Shown: piece after piece, positions 1 to 8,867 of the stretch
Layout of the letters: every line of letters begins with the position of its first letter
How positions within the stretch are numbered: the first letter of the stretch is position 1
Assembly (NCBI GenBank): GCA_012744435.1
Contig: JAAYCA010000023.1
Location: forward strand, 1 to 42,003
DNA length: 42,003 bases
Source of the DNA: Bacteroidales bacterium
Lineage (GTDB): Bacteria; Bacteroidota; Bacteroidia; Bacteroidales; UBA932
Direction of reading: 5' to 3'
Position numbers and translations under genes: made by a program
Notes under the pieces: generated by a model
What the model was told of the DNA's origin: nothing
Seen by the model: only the letters and a program-made list of their open reading frames with translations
Databases searched by the model: none

Positions 1-72
1 GCGGAATCTCGGGTTGATAACTTCATTAAATGGTTCCTCTTTTTCAACGACGAAAAGAAGAGGAAATTGTGA
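1..72 (+). CDS. C-terminal tail of an unidentified gene cut by the window edge
   Basis: Frame 1 is open from the first base to a TGA at 70-72. It encodes about 23 residues rich in Phe, Lys, Arg and Asp/Glu. The fragment is too short to assign. It is followed at once by two tandem repeat units that look like the end of a mobile element, so it could be the end of a transposase-type gene. That link is inferred from position only; the frame may also be open by chance. Confidence 0.3.
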   Translation, partial: AESRVDNFIKWFLFFNDEKKRKL

Positions 73-78
73 CCTTTC

Positions 79-119
79 TACCAACCGAAAATGTCAAGGT
101 TACCAACCGTTTTTGTCAA
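79..119. repeat. Two tandem 19-bp units, possible insertion-sequence end
   Basis: Positions 79-97 and 101-119 carry the same unit, TACCAACCG, then four A or four T, then TGTCAA, with a 22-bp period. The second copy ends exactly where the stop codon of the next gene begins. Multiple short direct repeats near the tips are known for IS21-family elements, where the transposase binds them. The family assignment is a guess, because no transposase domain lies in the window. Confidence 0.45.
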
Positions 120-1394
120 TTATACCTGCGTCATGATATCGAGGACCATCCTGTCCGTCTCCTGCATGCCGACGGAGCCGAGGCGCGTCAGGTTGTGGAT
201 GCAACGGTCCACGTCATCTTCAATGAGGCCCTCGCAACTGCCGACGAAATGGTTCTGCACAGCCAGCAAGGCGCTCAGCACGGCCGTGGACACGCCGCTG
301 CTCACTTTCAGGGCACAACTGGGCTTGGCGCCGTCGCAGACCATGCCGGCCAGGTTGGCAATCATGTTCTTGACGCTGTAGGCCACCTGGTCATAACCCC
401 CGCCCATCAGGTAAGTCATGCCGCAGCTGCTGCCTGTGGACGCCACGACGCAACCGCACAGGCAACTCAGTTTGCCCAGGTTCTGCTTGATGTAGATGGC
501 GGTCAGGTGGCTGAGGATCAAGGCGCGGGTGAGTTCCTCTTCCGTATTGTGGTTCTCCCGGGCAAAGACCACGACGGGAAGCGTGGCGGCGATACCCTGG
601 TTACCACTGCCGGAATTGCTCATTACCGGAATCTTGGCGCCCGCCATCCGCGCATCGCAGGCAGAGGAGGTGGCGCTGATGATATGGCTGAAGATGCTGT
701 CTCCCATGATTCCCTTGCCGAGCGGACGCGAGAGCGTCTTGCCCAATTCGTGGCCGTAATTGCCCTTCAGGGCCGCCTCGGCGGCAGCCTCGTTGAGCCG
801 GCGGGATTCATTGATGAACTCGATGTCCTCAAGCGGCGCCGTAGTGGCGAACTCGAATACGCGTCGCAGCGTAAGACCGTTTTCGACGGCAGCCTCTTCC
901 CTCCGGCCGAGCTCCGCCCGGCAATCCATCGTCTGCGTGCAGGGCCCCGCCAGATACACCAGGCGCGTATGGTCACGGGCGATGACGGCCCGGGAACGTC
1001 TCTCTCCGGCAGTGCAACGCACGTCGATATAGAGCACCTCGTCGCTGTCCTGCGTAAGGTCGATGTCGATACGGCCGCCGTCCAGGAATTCCCTGCCCTG
1101 CCGGACCGCTTTCGGACACACGTCCTTGAGCACTTCCAGCCGGTATTCGCTCTTGCCGATGAGGGCGCCGAGGGCGACCGCGATCGGCAGGCCTGTCATG
1201 CCCGTCCCGGGGATCCCGACACCCATGGCGTTCTTGAGCATGTTGGCGCTGAGACTTACTTCGATACGCTCCGGCCGGACGCCGAGCGCTTCGGTGGCAT
1301 AGGCGGTGCAGAGGGCCACCGCGGCAGGTTCCGTACAGCCGACGGCCGGCACGACCTCCCGTTTGATCAGTGCTATGATGTGGTCATTGTCCAT
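120..1394 (-). CDS. L-cysteine desulfidase / serine dehydratase-alpha family protein (CyuA/YhaM, UPF0597)
   Basis: This 424-residue cytoplasmic protein belongs to COG3681, whose characterised members break L-cysteine into pyruvate, ammonia and sulfide using a [4Fe-4S] cluster. The N-terminal VGCTEP motif puts the conserved Cys at residue 20, and the C-terminal half holds Cys-rich segments (CLCGC, SSCG, VCDGAKPSC) suited to binding the cluster. Length fits the family (E. coli YhaM has about 436 residues). The ATG at 1394 is only 5 bases past a perfect -7 box at 1400-1407, so the mRNA appears nearly leaderless. The gene is divergent from the zinc peptidase. Its stop codon abuts the repeats at 79-119. 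Whether it prefers cysteine or serine cannot be told from sequence. Confidence 0.88.
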   Translation of the reverse strand: MDNDHIIALIKREVVPAVGCTEPAAVALCTAYATEALGVRPERIEVSLSANMLKNAMGVGIPGTGMTGLPIAVALGALIGKSEYRLEVLKDVCPKAVRQGREFLDGGRIDIDLTQDSDEVLYIDVRCTAGERRSRAVIARDHTRLVYLAGPCTQTMDCRAELGRREEAAVENGLTLRRVFEFATTAPLEDIEFINESRRLNEAAAEAALKGNYGHELGKTLSRPLGKGIMGDSIFSHIISATSSACDARMAGAKIPVMSNSGSGNQGIAATLPVVVFARENHNTEEELTRALILSHLTAIYIKQNLGKLSCLCGCVVASTGSSCGMTYLMGGGYDQVAYSVKNMIANLAGMVCDGAKPSCALKVSSGVSTAVLSALLAVQNHFVGSCEGLIEDDVDRCIHNLTRLGSVGMQETDRMVLDIMTQV

Positions 1395-1399
1395 ACGTA

Positions 1400-1407
1400 C
1401 AAATATA
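1400..1407 (-). promoter_or_regulatory. -7 promoter box of the desulfidase gene
   Basis: The minus strand reads TATATTTG, a perfect match to the Bacteroidota TAnnTTTG box. If transcription starts 5 bases past the box, as inferred for the SRP RNA gene in this window, the start site is 1395, one base before the ATG. Confidence 0.6.
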
Positions 1408-1419
1408 CGAAACTTTTGC

Positions 1420-1427
1420 TATCTTTG
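1420..1427 (+). promoter_or_regulatory. -7 promoter box of the zinc peptidase gene
   Basis: TATCTTTG on the plus strand matches TAnnTTTG. The predicted start near 1432 leaves an 18-base leader before the ATG at 1450. The box lies back to back with the divergent box at 1400-1407. Confidence 0.6.
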
Positions 1428-1449
1428 TGTGTTCTAGAACCCGATCACT

Positions 1450-2315
1450 ATGCAACTGGATGGAAGAAGACAGAGTACCAACGTCGATGACCGGCGTGGT
1501 ATGTCCGGCGGCAAGATAGCCGGCGGCGTGGGCCTCGGAGGCCTGATCGTTATCGGACTCATTACACTGCTGCTGGGCGGCGACCCGGCCGATGTACTTG
1601 AGCAGGTGGGCGGCATGGCCGGCACGGAGATCGTCAGCGGAAGCGGCCGCACCCCGACGGCCGAAGAGGAAGAGCTCGCCGTGTTCTCGAAGCAGATCCT
1701 CGCCGGCACGGAAGATGTCTGGACGGAGATCTTCGCCCAGAACGGCCGGAACTACATCCCCCGAAGTTGGTTCTTTACAATGATTACGTGCAGACCGCCA
1801 GCGGCACCGCATCCGCCCAGATGGGTCCGTTCTACAACAGCGGGGACCAGACGGTCTATATCGATCTCTCGTTCTTCTCCACGATGAAGCAGCAGATCGG
1901 CGCCGACGGTGATTTCGCCTACGCCTACGTCATCGCCCACGAAGTCGGGCACCATGTGCAGTACCTGCTCGGCACCCTGCAGGAGGCACACCGGCAGATG
2001 CAGCGCGTCAGCCAGGCCGAGAGCAACCAGATCAGCGTGCGGCTCGAGCTCCAGGCGGACTTCTACGCCGGCGTCTGGGCGCACCACGACAACAGGATGT
2101 ACAACTCGCTGGAGCCCGGCGACATCGAAGAGGGCATGGCGGTCGCTTCCAGGATTGGCGACGACTACCTCCAGAAAAAGGCCCGCGGCTACACCACCCC
2201 GGAATCCTTCAACCACGGCACCTCGCAGCAGCGCTCCAATTGGCTGATGAAGGGCTTCCGCACCGGCAACCCGGCCGACGGCGACACCTTCACCCCCAGA
2301 TACAACCAGCTCTAG
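1450..2315 (+). pseudogene. YpfJ-family neutral zinc metallopeptidase, frameshifted
   Basis: The first part (frame of 1450) has the family N-terminus with an NVDDRRG motif, a Gly-rich membrane segment near residues 20-40, and EDVWTEIFAQNGRNYIP. The reading then leaves frame. The rest (AMGPFYNSGDQTVYIDLSFF, the zinc site HEVGHH, and the C-terminus to 2315) continues in another frame. A run of five C at 1758-1762 is where the switch must occur: one extra C would restore ATC CCC CCG AAG and give a 288-residue protein, very close to E. coli YpfJ (287). Both halves look otherwise undamaged, so this is either a recent mutation or a sequencing or assembly error. It overlaps the convergent DUF819 gene by 4 bp. 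Confidence 0.85.
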
Positions 2316-3454
2316 AACAGTCCCAGAAACTGCGCCATCAGGAAGCCGAGGTAATTACCTGCGGCATAACCGATTACGCCCACGGCCAGACCGCCCGCCA
2401 GCACGCGGCGGTTCTTCATCGCGGCCGCCATCATCGGCACGAAAGGCGGCGAGCAGATGTACGCCACGGAGCTGACCGTCATCGTGTCGGCATCGACCCG
2501 CAGCAGTCTTGCAAGCAGCACCTGCAGCAGGAGCGACCCGAAGATGACAAAGACCAGATAAACGAACATCATCAGGCTGCCCCCGATGCTGAGCGAACGG
2601 AAATCCGCCATCGAAGCCACCACCACGGAGAAGACATAGATGAGATACATGCCGATGTGGTAGCCCTGCCGACCCCGCTCCTTTACCGGCTTCCAGAAGG
2701 AAGCTGCGATCCCGAATGTGGTCAGGCACAGGATCAGCACAGTCATGAAGGCGCCGTCGCCGGCCAGCAGGCCGAGGCCGGCCGAAATGCCGATGATCAG
2801 CACGTCAACCCCCAGCAGGATGGCGGCGTCGCGCCGTCCCTTGCGGGTCAGAAGCACCCGGTAGGGGTATTCCTCCTCCGGGTCTTCTTCTACGGCTCCG
2901 CCGGACCCGACCGCCTCCACGGGCAGCCAGCGGCGGAAGAGGCGGATACCCGCGGACAGCAGGAAGGTCAGATACAGGAAACTGACCGCCATGTCGAACG
3001 AATTCAAGAGAATAAATGTCTCCTCCGGAACGTCCAGCATGACCTTGAGCGAGGCGAGATTGATCGTCCCGCCGGTATAGACGCCCGTCAGCATGCCGCC
3101 GATCCGGGCACCGTCTTCCATGTGCCTGCCGAAGAGGAAATAGCCTGCCACGACGGAGACGACCACGGCCAGCAGCCCCGTCAGCAGGGCAAGCAGCTGG
3201 CTGCGGGTCTCGCTCCTGCGGAATTTGCAGCTGAACAGCATCAACGGGATGGCCAGCGGCACCATGGCGCTGGACAGCAAGTCCTGGATCTTTGCCATCC
3301 CGGGAGGATGGAAAACATTGCCGACCAGGATGCCGGTCAGGTAAAGGATGAGCACCGGTCCGATCTTACCCAGGAACGGAACGCGCCGGCAGAACCACAG
3401 GACCCCGACGGGCGCCAGCAGGAAGAACAAGACCATCAGGATGTTTCCGAGCAT
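2312..3454 (-). CDS. DUF819 family multipass membrane protein
   Basis: This is a polytopic inner-membrane protein of about 380 residues with about ten hydrophobic segments. It has the DUF819 pattern in its first third (KIGPVLILYLTGILVGN, then PLAIPLMLFSC) and a GGTINLAS motif mid-protein. Members resemble transporters but the substrate is unknown. I chose the ATG at 3454, five bases after the upstream stop codon. A TTG at 3487 would add 11 residues and overlap the upstream gene. It is probably the last gene of a short operon with the DUF3237 protein and the esterase. A tract of Glu and Asp residues between two membrane segments (around residues 195-205) is a likely cytoplasmic loop. Confidence 0.8.
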   Translation of the reverse strand: MLGNILMVLFFLLAPVGVLWFCRRVPFLGKIGPVLILYLTGILVGNVFHPPGMAKIQDLLSSAMVPLAIPLMLFSCKFRRSETRSQLLALLTGLLAVVVSVVAGYFLFGRHMEDGARIGGMLTGVYTGGTINLASLKVMLDVPEETFILLNSFDMAVSFLYLTFLLSAGIRLFRRWLPVEAVGSGGAVEEDPEEEYPYRVLLTRKGRRDAAILLGVDVLIIGISAGLGLLAGDGAFMTVLILCLTTFGIAASFWKPVKERGRQGYHIGMYLIYVFSVVVASMADFRSLSIGGSLMMFVYLVFVIFGSLLLQVLLARLLRVDADTMTVSSVAYICSPPFVPMMAAAMKNRRVLAGGLAVGVIGYAAGNYLGFLMAQFLGLF

Positions 3455-3459
3455 ATATG

Positions 3460-3981
3460 CTAGAGGACTTTCCAGACCCGCAGGCAAACCGTGTCTCCGG
3501 GAGCGTTGGGCCCCGGCGCGCAGACAAAGATAGCATCATTGAGCCAGCCATATGGACTGTCCCGCGGCGCTTCGAACTTCGGTGCAGTACGGAAATAGAA
3601 CTGCGTGCGGCCCGATTCGTCACGTCCCATGACGGAGAGTCCCCAGTTGCGGACGTGGATGCTTACCCCGTCGTCCGTGCGGATGCAATAGATGGCTTCC
3701 AGCTCGGTCCGGCCATGTTCCTGGTCCTGCAATTGGTAATCGGCGCCGCCGGCGAGCACGACGCCTTTCATCTTCGGCCCCTCGAACGTGCCGCCCGTGA
3801 TCGGAATCACGATGCGCCTCCCGTGCGCCGTATCCCCGACCGTGAAAGCAGGGTCGCAGGTGACGTGCAATTCAACGACGAACTCCAGCCCGGGTCCTTC
3901 GGGAACAGCGGGCTCCTGGGCAAACGATGCCATGCCGCACAGCAGTGCAGCCACGCAGGCGAAAAAGAGACGTTTCATCAT
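3460..3981 (-). CDS. Secreted DUF3237 domain protein
   Basis: The protein has 173 residues. An N-terminal signal peptide (KR, then a hydrophobic stretch, likely cleaved after ASFA near residue 21) precedes a single DUF3237 domain, a small beta-barrel-like fold whose biochemical role is not established. Visible family features are the G(T)FEGPKMKGVVLAGGADYQ stretch and a late segment with YFRTAPKFEAP. The gene follows the esterase by 3 bp and precedes DUF819 by 5 bp, so the three are almost certainly co-transcribed. Export next to an exported esterase suggests a periplasmic role in handling a substrate or product, but that is inference. Confidence 0.8.
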   Translation of the reverse strand: MMKRLFFACVAALLCGMASFAQEPAVPEGPGLEFVVELHVTCDPAFTVGDTAHGRRIVIPITGGTFEGPKMKGVVLAGGADYQLQDQEHGRTELEAIYCIRTDDGVSIHVRNWGLSVMGRDESGRTQFYFRTAPKFEAPRDSPYGWLNDAIFVCAPGPNAPGDTVCLRVWKVL

Positions 3982-3984
3982 GAT

Positions 3985-4890
<906 letters not shown>

Positions 4891-4893
4891 TCA

Positions 4894-4901
4894 TAAATAT
4901 A
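4894..4901 (-). promoter_or_regulatory. Weak -7 box candidate for the esterase operon
   Basis: TATATTTA on the minus strand differs from TAnnTTTG only at the last base. The predicted start near 4889 would give a 19-base leader. It lies in the AT-rich 62-bp gap between the flavoprotein and the esterase. Confidence 0.3.
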
Positions 4902-4931
4902 CATAAAAGACCGGAGAAAAGACAACGGCCG

Positions 4932-6302
4932 CTATTCGACGGGCAGCGATTTCGCGGCGCTGCGACCGGCGAGGGCGCCGGTGGCAAAGGCGAGTTGAAG
5001 GTTATAGCCGCCGGTGTCGGCGTCGATGTCCAGCACTTCCCCGCAAAGGTACAGGCCGGGCACGAGCCGGGATTCCATCGTCTTGGCGACGAAGTCGTCG
5101 GTGGACACGCCGCCGGCCGTCACGACCGCCCGTTCGTAGCCCACGTACCCGGCAATATCGAACTGCCAGGCTTTCAGCGCCTTGGCAATGCTGACCAGGT
5201 TCACCCAGACCTTCGTGTCGGCGCGTCCGCGCCGCTCCAGGGTCAGGATCTCCGGGTGCATCTGCATGAAACCCGGGATGAGCTCGCGCGGCAGGAGCTT
5301 CCCCAGCAGGATGCGGCAGCGTTCTTTCTCGCGCACGCCCCGCGAACGCGGATCCCTGCCGATTTCCTCCCAGAGCGACTTGATGCGGACGGTCAGTTCC
5401 GTGAGGTCCACACCCGGCTTGAGATCGAGCACCAGGGCCACGCGGGAGCCGTTGACGAGCGCCTTGACGGCTTTCCGGCTGAGCTGGAAACCGACTGGGC
5501 CTTCCAGACCCCCGTCGGTAAAGTCGATGTCGCCGAATTCACTGTCGGCTTCCGTCCCTTCTATCTGCAGCGAAAGCAGGATATTCTTGAGTTGTACGCC
5601 GCAGAGAGCCCGTCCCAGCTCCGAGAGCGGAGCACTGCGATCAATATGCAAATCCTTGATTTCCGGAATCTTGTATCCTTTCGGCACCAAGGCGGTCAGC
5701 GACGGGAAGGTCGGCACGATCCGGTGTCCCAGCTCCGCCGCCCAACGCAGCCCGTCGCCCGTCGACCCCGTCGTCGGATAGCTCAATCCCCCCGTCGCCA
5801 CGATCACCCGCCGGCACTTCCACTCCCGCCCGTCGGTCAGTCGGATACGGAAACACTCATCCGCCGGGGAGCATAAAACTTCCCCGACCTCCGCGTCGGT
5901 TTCGATTTTGACGCCAAGCGAATGGCAGGCGTTGACCAGGGTATCGACGACGTCGGAAGCATGATAGGAAGCCGGGAAGGCCCGGTCGCCGCGTTCGACG
6001 ACGGTCGCCATGCCGAAGCTCTCGAACCAGTCCACAACGGCCTGGGAAGGCAGATTATAGAAGGCGGACTTGACGAAGTTCGGCTTAGAGCGGACATGGC
6101 CGGAGAAGGCGTTCCAGTCCTTTACGTTCGTGAAATTGCAACGGCCCTTGCCGGTGATCATCACCTTGCGGGCAGGCCGGGGCATCTTCTCCAGCACCGT
6201 GACCTGGGCGGCGACGCCCGCCTCCACGAGCGTTCGGGCGGCGTGATACGCCGCCATCAGTCCGGAGGCTCCCCCGCCGATGACAACAATCTCCGATTTC
6301 AT
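4932..6302 (-). CDS. BaiN/HI0933-family NAD(P)/FAD-dependent flavoprotein
   Basis: The protein has 456 residues. The N-terminal Rossmann motif IVVIGGGASGLMAA binds FAD. GKGRCNFTN and the C-terminal LYLCGEVLDIDADTGGYNLQLAFATG are hallmarks of the HI0933/BaiN family. Characterised relatives reduce bile-acid intermediates or other enones, but most members are of unknown function, and the name BaiN should not be taken as evidence of bile-acid metabolism here. The start ATG at 6302 directly follows the GH127 stop codon with no spacing, so the two genes are probably translationally coupled. Confidence 0.85.
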   Translation of the reverse strand: MKSEIVVIGGGASGLMAAYHAARTLVEAGVAAQVTVLEKMPRPARKVMITGKGRCNFTNVKDWNAFSGHVRSKPNFVKSAFYNLPSQAVVDWFESFGMATVVERGDRAFPASYHASDVVDTLVNACHSLGVKIETDAEVGEVLCSPADECFRIRLTDGREWKCRRVIVATGGLSYPTTGSTGDGLRWAAELGHRIVPTFPSLTALVPKGYKIPEIKDLHIDRSAPLSELGRALCGVQLKNILLSLQIEGTEADSEFGDIDFTDGGLEGPVGFQLSRKAVKALVNGSRVALVLDLKPGVDLTELTVRIKSLWEEIGRDPRSRGVREKERCRILLGKLLPRELIPGFMQMHPEILTLERRGRADTKVWVNLVSIAKALKAWQFDIAGYVGYERAVVTAGGVSTDDFVAKTMESRLVPGLYLCGEVLDIDADTGGYNLQLAFATGALAGRSAAKSLPVE

Positions 6303-8204
6303 CTATTTCTCATGCAACCAGACTTCCATCTTGCCCGGACCGCGATGATTCCAGGCGTAATAAGGGATAAGCGTAAGATCGCCGTCGCGGATCACGCGGA
6401 GGCCCCCCAGCAGGTCGGGACGGAATTCCTCCGACAATACATCATCGGCGGAAACGGTTGCCTGCAGCACATCCTGCGCATTGTCGGGCCATTCGGCGCA
6501 ATACACCAGCGGACCGCATTCCACGGCAAGCCTGCCGCGGTCCGCTTCCACCGCCTCATGGGCCCGGACGAAGCGCGGCACCATCTCCATGGAGAGGACC
6601 ACCTCGTCGCCTGCCTTCCAGTTGCGGGGAATGCAAAAATAACCGCCCTGCGAGAAAGCCGGCGCCTTCACATCTTCCCCGTTGACCAGGATGCGGAAGC
6701 CGGTCTGCCGCTCGTCGGCGAAGGTATACAGATCGCTCGGCACCACCTCGCCGCGGACCCAGCCCGGGATACGCAGCCTCAGGGTGAAGCGACCTGCCCG
6801 GTTCTCGTCAATCGTGATCCGCACTTCCCCGCTCCAGGGATAATCCGTGTGCTGGGAGAGCGTGACTGCCTTTCCGTCCAGGCGATGCGTCATCGTATTG
6901 TCCACAAACAGATTGACATACAGATCCTTTCCCTGTGCGGCATAAACATAGCCCGGCACGGAAGGAATGAAGCGGCAGATGTTGGAGGGGCAGCAGGCGC
7001 AGCCGAACCAGGACTCCCGGTGGTGGCGCCCGTCAGACTCCAGCGGATTGGGATAGAAGAAGGTGCCGCCGTCCAGCGACACCCCCGAAATCACGCCGTT
7101 ATAGAGTGTCCGCTCCAGCACATCGATGTACTTGGCGTCGCCGTGCAGCAAGAACATCCGGTAGTTGGTATAGACATTGCCGATGGCTGCGCAAGTCTCG
7201 CAATAGGAGGTCTGGTTCGGCAGTTCGTAGTTATCGCCGAAGGCCTCTCCGTCATAACGCGAACCCACGCCGCCGGTCAGGTAGAGCTTCTTCGAAACGA
7301 TGTTCTCCCAGATGCGGTCGATGGCATCGATGAAGGCTTGCTCGCCCGTCAGGGCCGCCACGTCCGCAATGCCCGAATACATATATTCCGCGCGGACGGC
7401 ATGGCCCACGGCCTCGTCCTGCTCTGGGATGGGAAGGTGCGACTGGGAATAGGCGTTGCGCACGGAGGTCTTGCCGCGCCTATTCAGGAAATACTCCGCC
7501 TGGTCGAGATACTTCTTCTCTCCCGTGGCCAGATAGAGTTTGCAGAGCGCCATTTCCGCGATCTGGTGACCCGGTACGCGTTCCAGCCGCCCTTCTCCAT
7601 CGCCGATCTCGCGGATCACGCAGTCGGCGTACCTGATGGCGATGTTCAGGAAACTGCGCTTGCCCGTGGCCTGCCAGTGTGCCACGGCGCCCTCGATCAT
7701 ATGCCCAAGGTTATAGAATTCATGGCTGCCGCCTTCCACTTCGCTCCAGCGCGCCGGACCGACCCAGTCGTGCGGATGCCAGGGATTCATCTGGCGGGCG
7801 GTATTAAGGTAGCCGTCCGGCTCCTGCGCAGCGGCGACCAGCACAAGCACGCTGTCGATATAGGCCTCCATCTTCGCATCCGGATAGGTCTGCAACAGGT
7901 AACTGGCACCCTCGATCGTCTTGTAGACGTCCGTGTCGTCAAAAGGGAAACCATCCACGCGAAACGTGGAATCTGGCATCGTGGCGCGCACGAAATTGTC
8001 GTAACGGCCCGTCTCTTCGCATTTGCTGAAAGCGAGCGGAATGGTCACCTCGCGGCTGGCCTGCAGGCGAGCCCCCCAGAAACGGTCCGAAACTTTGACA
8101 TCAGTGAACGGGACCTGACCGATCGGATATCCCCCCTGCGGGACGGCAGAACGGCAGGCGGACAGGGCCGAAAGGACAGCGAGCAGCAACAGATATCTTT
8201 TCAT
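6303..8204 (-). CDS. GH127 beta-L-arabinofuranosidase-type lipoprotein
   Basis: From the ATG at 8204 the protein has 633 residues and begins with a lipoprotein signal (lipobox L-S-A-C, Cys17), which anchors it to the envelope. The body is a GH127 (DUF1680) alpha/alpha barrel followed by beta domains. The residues that act in Bifidobacterium HypBA1 are all at matching spacing: Glu320 (acid/base), Glu336 and Cys338 (zinc ligands in ETC), and Cys404-Cys405 in CACCPSN, the first of which aligns with the Cys nucleophile. It should release beta-L-arabinofuranose from plant glycans or glycoproteins. A 12-residue upstream extension to 8240 is open but would hide the signal peptide and run into the SRP RNA gene, so I rejected it. 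Confidence 0.9.
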   Translation of the reverse strand: MKRYLLLLAVLSALSACRSAVPQGGYPIGQVPFTDVKVSDRFWGARLQASREVTIPLAFSKCEETGRYDNFVRATMPDSTFRVDGFPFDDTDVYKTIEGASYLLQTYPDAKMEAYIDSVLVLVAAAQEPDGYLNTARQMNPWHPHDWVGPARWSEVEGGSHEFYNLGHMIEGAVAHWQATGKRSFLNIAIRYADCVIREIGDGEGRLERVPGHQIAEMALCKLYLATGEKKYLDQAEYFLNRRGKTSVRNAYSQSHLPIPEQDEAVGHAVRAEYMYSGIADVAALTGEQAFIDAIDRIWENIVSKKLYLTGGVGSRYDGEAFGDNYELPNQTSYCETCAAIGNVYTNYRMFLLHGDAKYIDVLERTLYNGVISGVSLDGGTFFYPNPLESDGRHHRESWFGCACCPSNICRFIPSVPGYVYAAQGKDLYVNLFVDNTMTHRLDGKAVTLSQHTDYPWSGEVRITIDENRAGRFTLRLRIPGWVRGEVVPSDLYTFADERQTGFRILVNGEDVKAPAFSQGGYFCIPRNWKAGDEVVLSMEMVPRFVRAHEAVEADRGRLAVECGPLVYCAEWPDNAQDVLQATVSADDVLSEEFRPDLLGGLRVIRDGDLTLIPYYAWNHRGPGKMEVWLHEK

Positions 8205-8219
8205 GACGGATGGATAAAC

Positions 8220-8232
8220 AAAAAAGGGAAAG
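8220..8232 (-). terminator. Terminator of the SRP RNA gene
   Basis: The 3' strand of the terminal helix (CUUUCCC, 8226-8232) is followed on the minus strand by six U (8220-8225), so the RNA's closing helix also acts as an intrinsic terminator. The GH127 start codon lies only 15 bases further on. Confidence 0.7.
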
Positions 8233-8322
8233 CTTAGCACATCGCACCGCTACGACCTCCTACCCTTGCTGCCTTCCGGCCCTGGGGGAGTTCAGAGGGA
8301 GCTGGTCGTGTACGACTTTCCC
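8226..8322 (-). ncRNA. ffs: Signal recognition particle RNA, small bacterial type (4.5S)
   Basis: The minus strand contains the near-universal SRP RNA apical hairpin: CAGGGCCGGAAGGCAGCAAG, with the GGAA tetraloop and the asymmetric loop that bind Ffh. The ends pair through GGGAAAG at the 5' end (8316-8322) and CTTTCCC at the 3' end (8226-8232), giving a 97-nt rod. This matches the size of small-type SRP RNAs without an Alu domain. It forms the core of the particle that targets membrane proteins to FtsY and SecYEG. A perfect -7 box sits 4 bases upstream and a U6 tract follows, so it is a self-contained gene between cdd and the GH127 gene. Confidence 0.95.
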
Positions 8323-8326
8323 GCAG

Positions 8327-8334
8327 CAAATGTA
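8327..8334 (-). promoter_or_regulatory. -7 promoter box of the SRP RNA gene
   Basis: TACATTTG on the minus strand matches TAnnTTTG perfectly. The folded RNA begins at 8322, so transcription starts 5 bases past the last base of the box. That spacing is used here to judge the other promoters. Confidence 0.75.
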
Positions 8335-8342
8335 CAAAAAAA

Positions 8343-8816
8343 TCAAATACTATCGAAGATCAGCGGAAGAATATCGTCCACTTTGTCGAATTTCCATATT
8401 TTATCCGCTGAAATCATGATGACGGACATCGGCTTGCCGGACTTGGCCTGATACTGCGCCATCACCTGACGGCAGGCGCCGCAAGGAGTGGCGGGCCGGC
8501 TCGAAAGCCGCCCCATCACGCCGCCGGCCAGGGCGATGCCGAGCATGTCCTTGTCAGGATAGCGTGCGCTGGCGGCGAACATGGCCGTCCGTTCGGCACA
8601 AAGTCCGGAAGGGAAAGCGGCATTCTCCTGGTTGGCGCCCCGCACGATCTGTCCGTTGGACATCCGCACGGCCGCCCCCACATGGAAATGCGAATACGGC
8701 GCATAGGCGCCGGACATCGCCTTGAGGGCTTCCGCAGCCAGTTCGCGGTCTTCGGGATTCAATTCCTCCACCGAGCCATACTCATGGTATGTGATGTGGA
8801 TTTCTTTGTCGGTCAT
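8343..8816 (-). CDS. cdd: Cytidine deaminase
   Basis: This 157-residue enzyme belongs to the homotetrameric type and converts cytidine or deoxycytidine to the uridine form in pyrimidine salvage. The zinc site is complete: Cys73-Ala-Glu75 (Glu75 is the proton shuttle) and Pro-Cys112-Gly-Ala-Cys115. HVGAA and NQENAAFPSG bind the nucleoside. The ATG at 8816 is chosen over an upstream in-frame start at 8852 because a good promoter box (8840-8847) lies between them. The gene ends just upstream of the SRP RNA promoter. Confidence 0.95.
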   Translation of the reverse strand: MTDKEIHITYHEYGSVEELNPEDRELAAEALKAMSGAYAPYSHFHVGAAVRMSNGQIVRGANQENAAFPSGLCAERTAMFAASARYPDKDMLGIALAGGVMGRLSSRPATPCGACRQVMAQYQAKSGKPMSVIMISADKIWKFDKVDDILPLIFDSI

Positions 8817-8839
8817 CTTTCTTATGTGGTTAAAGTATC

Positions 8840-8847
8840 CAAAGATA
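8840..8847 (-). promoter_or_regulatory. -7 promoter box of cdd
   Basis: TATCTTTG on the minus strand is a perfect TAnnTTTG match. The predicted start near 8835 gives an 18-base leader and rules out the longer cdd reading that begins at 8852. Confidence 0.6.
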
Positions 8848-8867
8848 AACAAAAAGCATCAGAAAGC

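Noticed and set aside
8205..8240. Longer GH127 start at 8240
   Set aside because: It would begin inside the SRP RNA gene and place 12 residues before an otherwise perfect lipoprotein signal.
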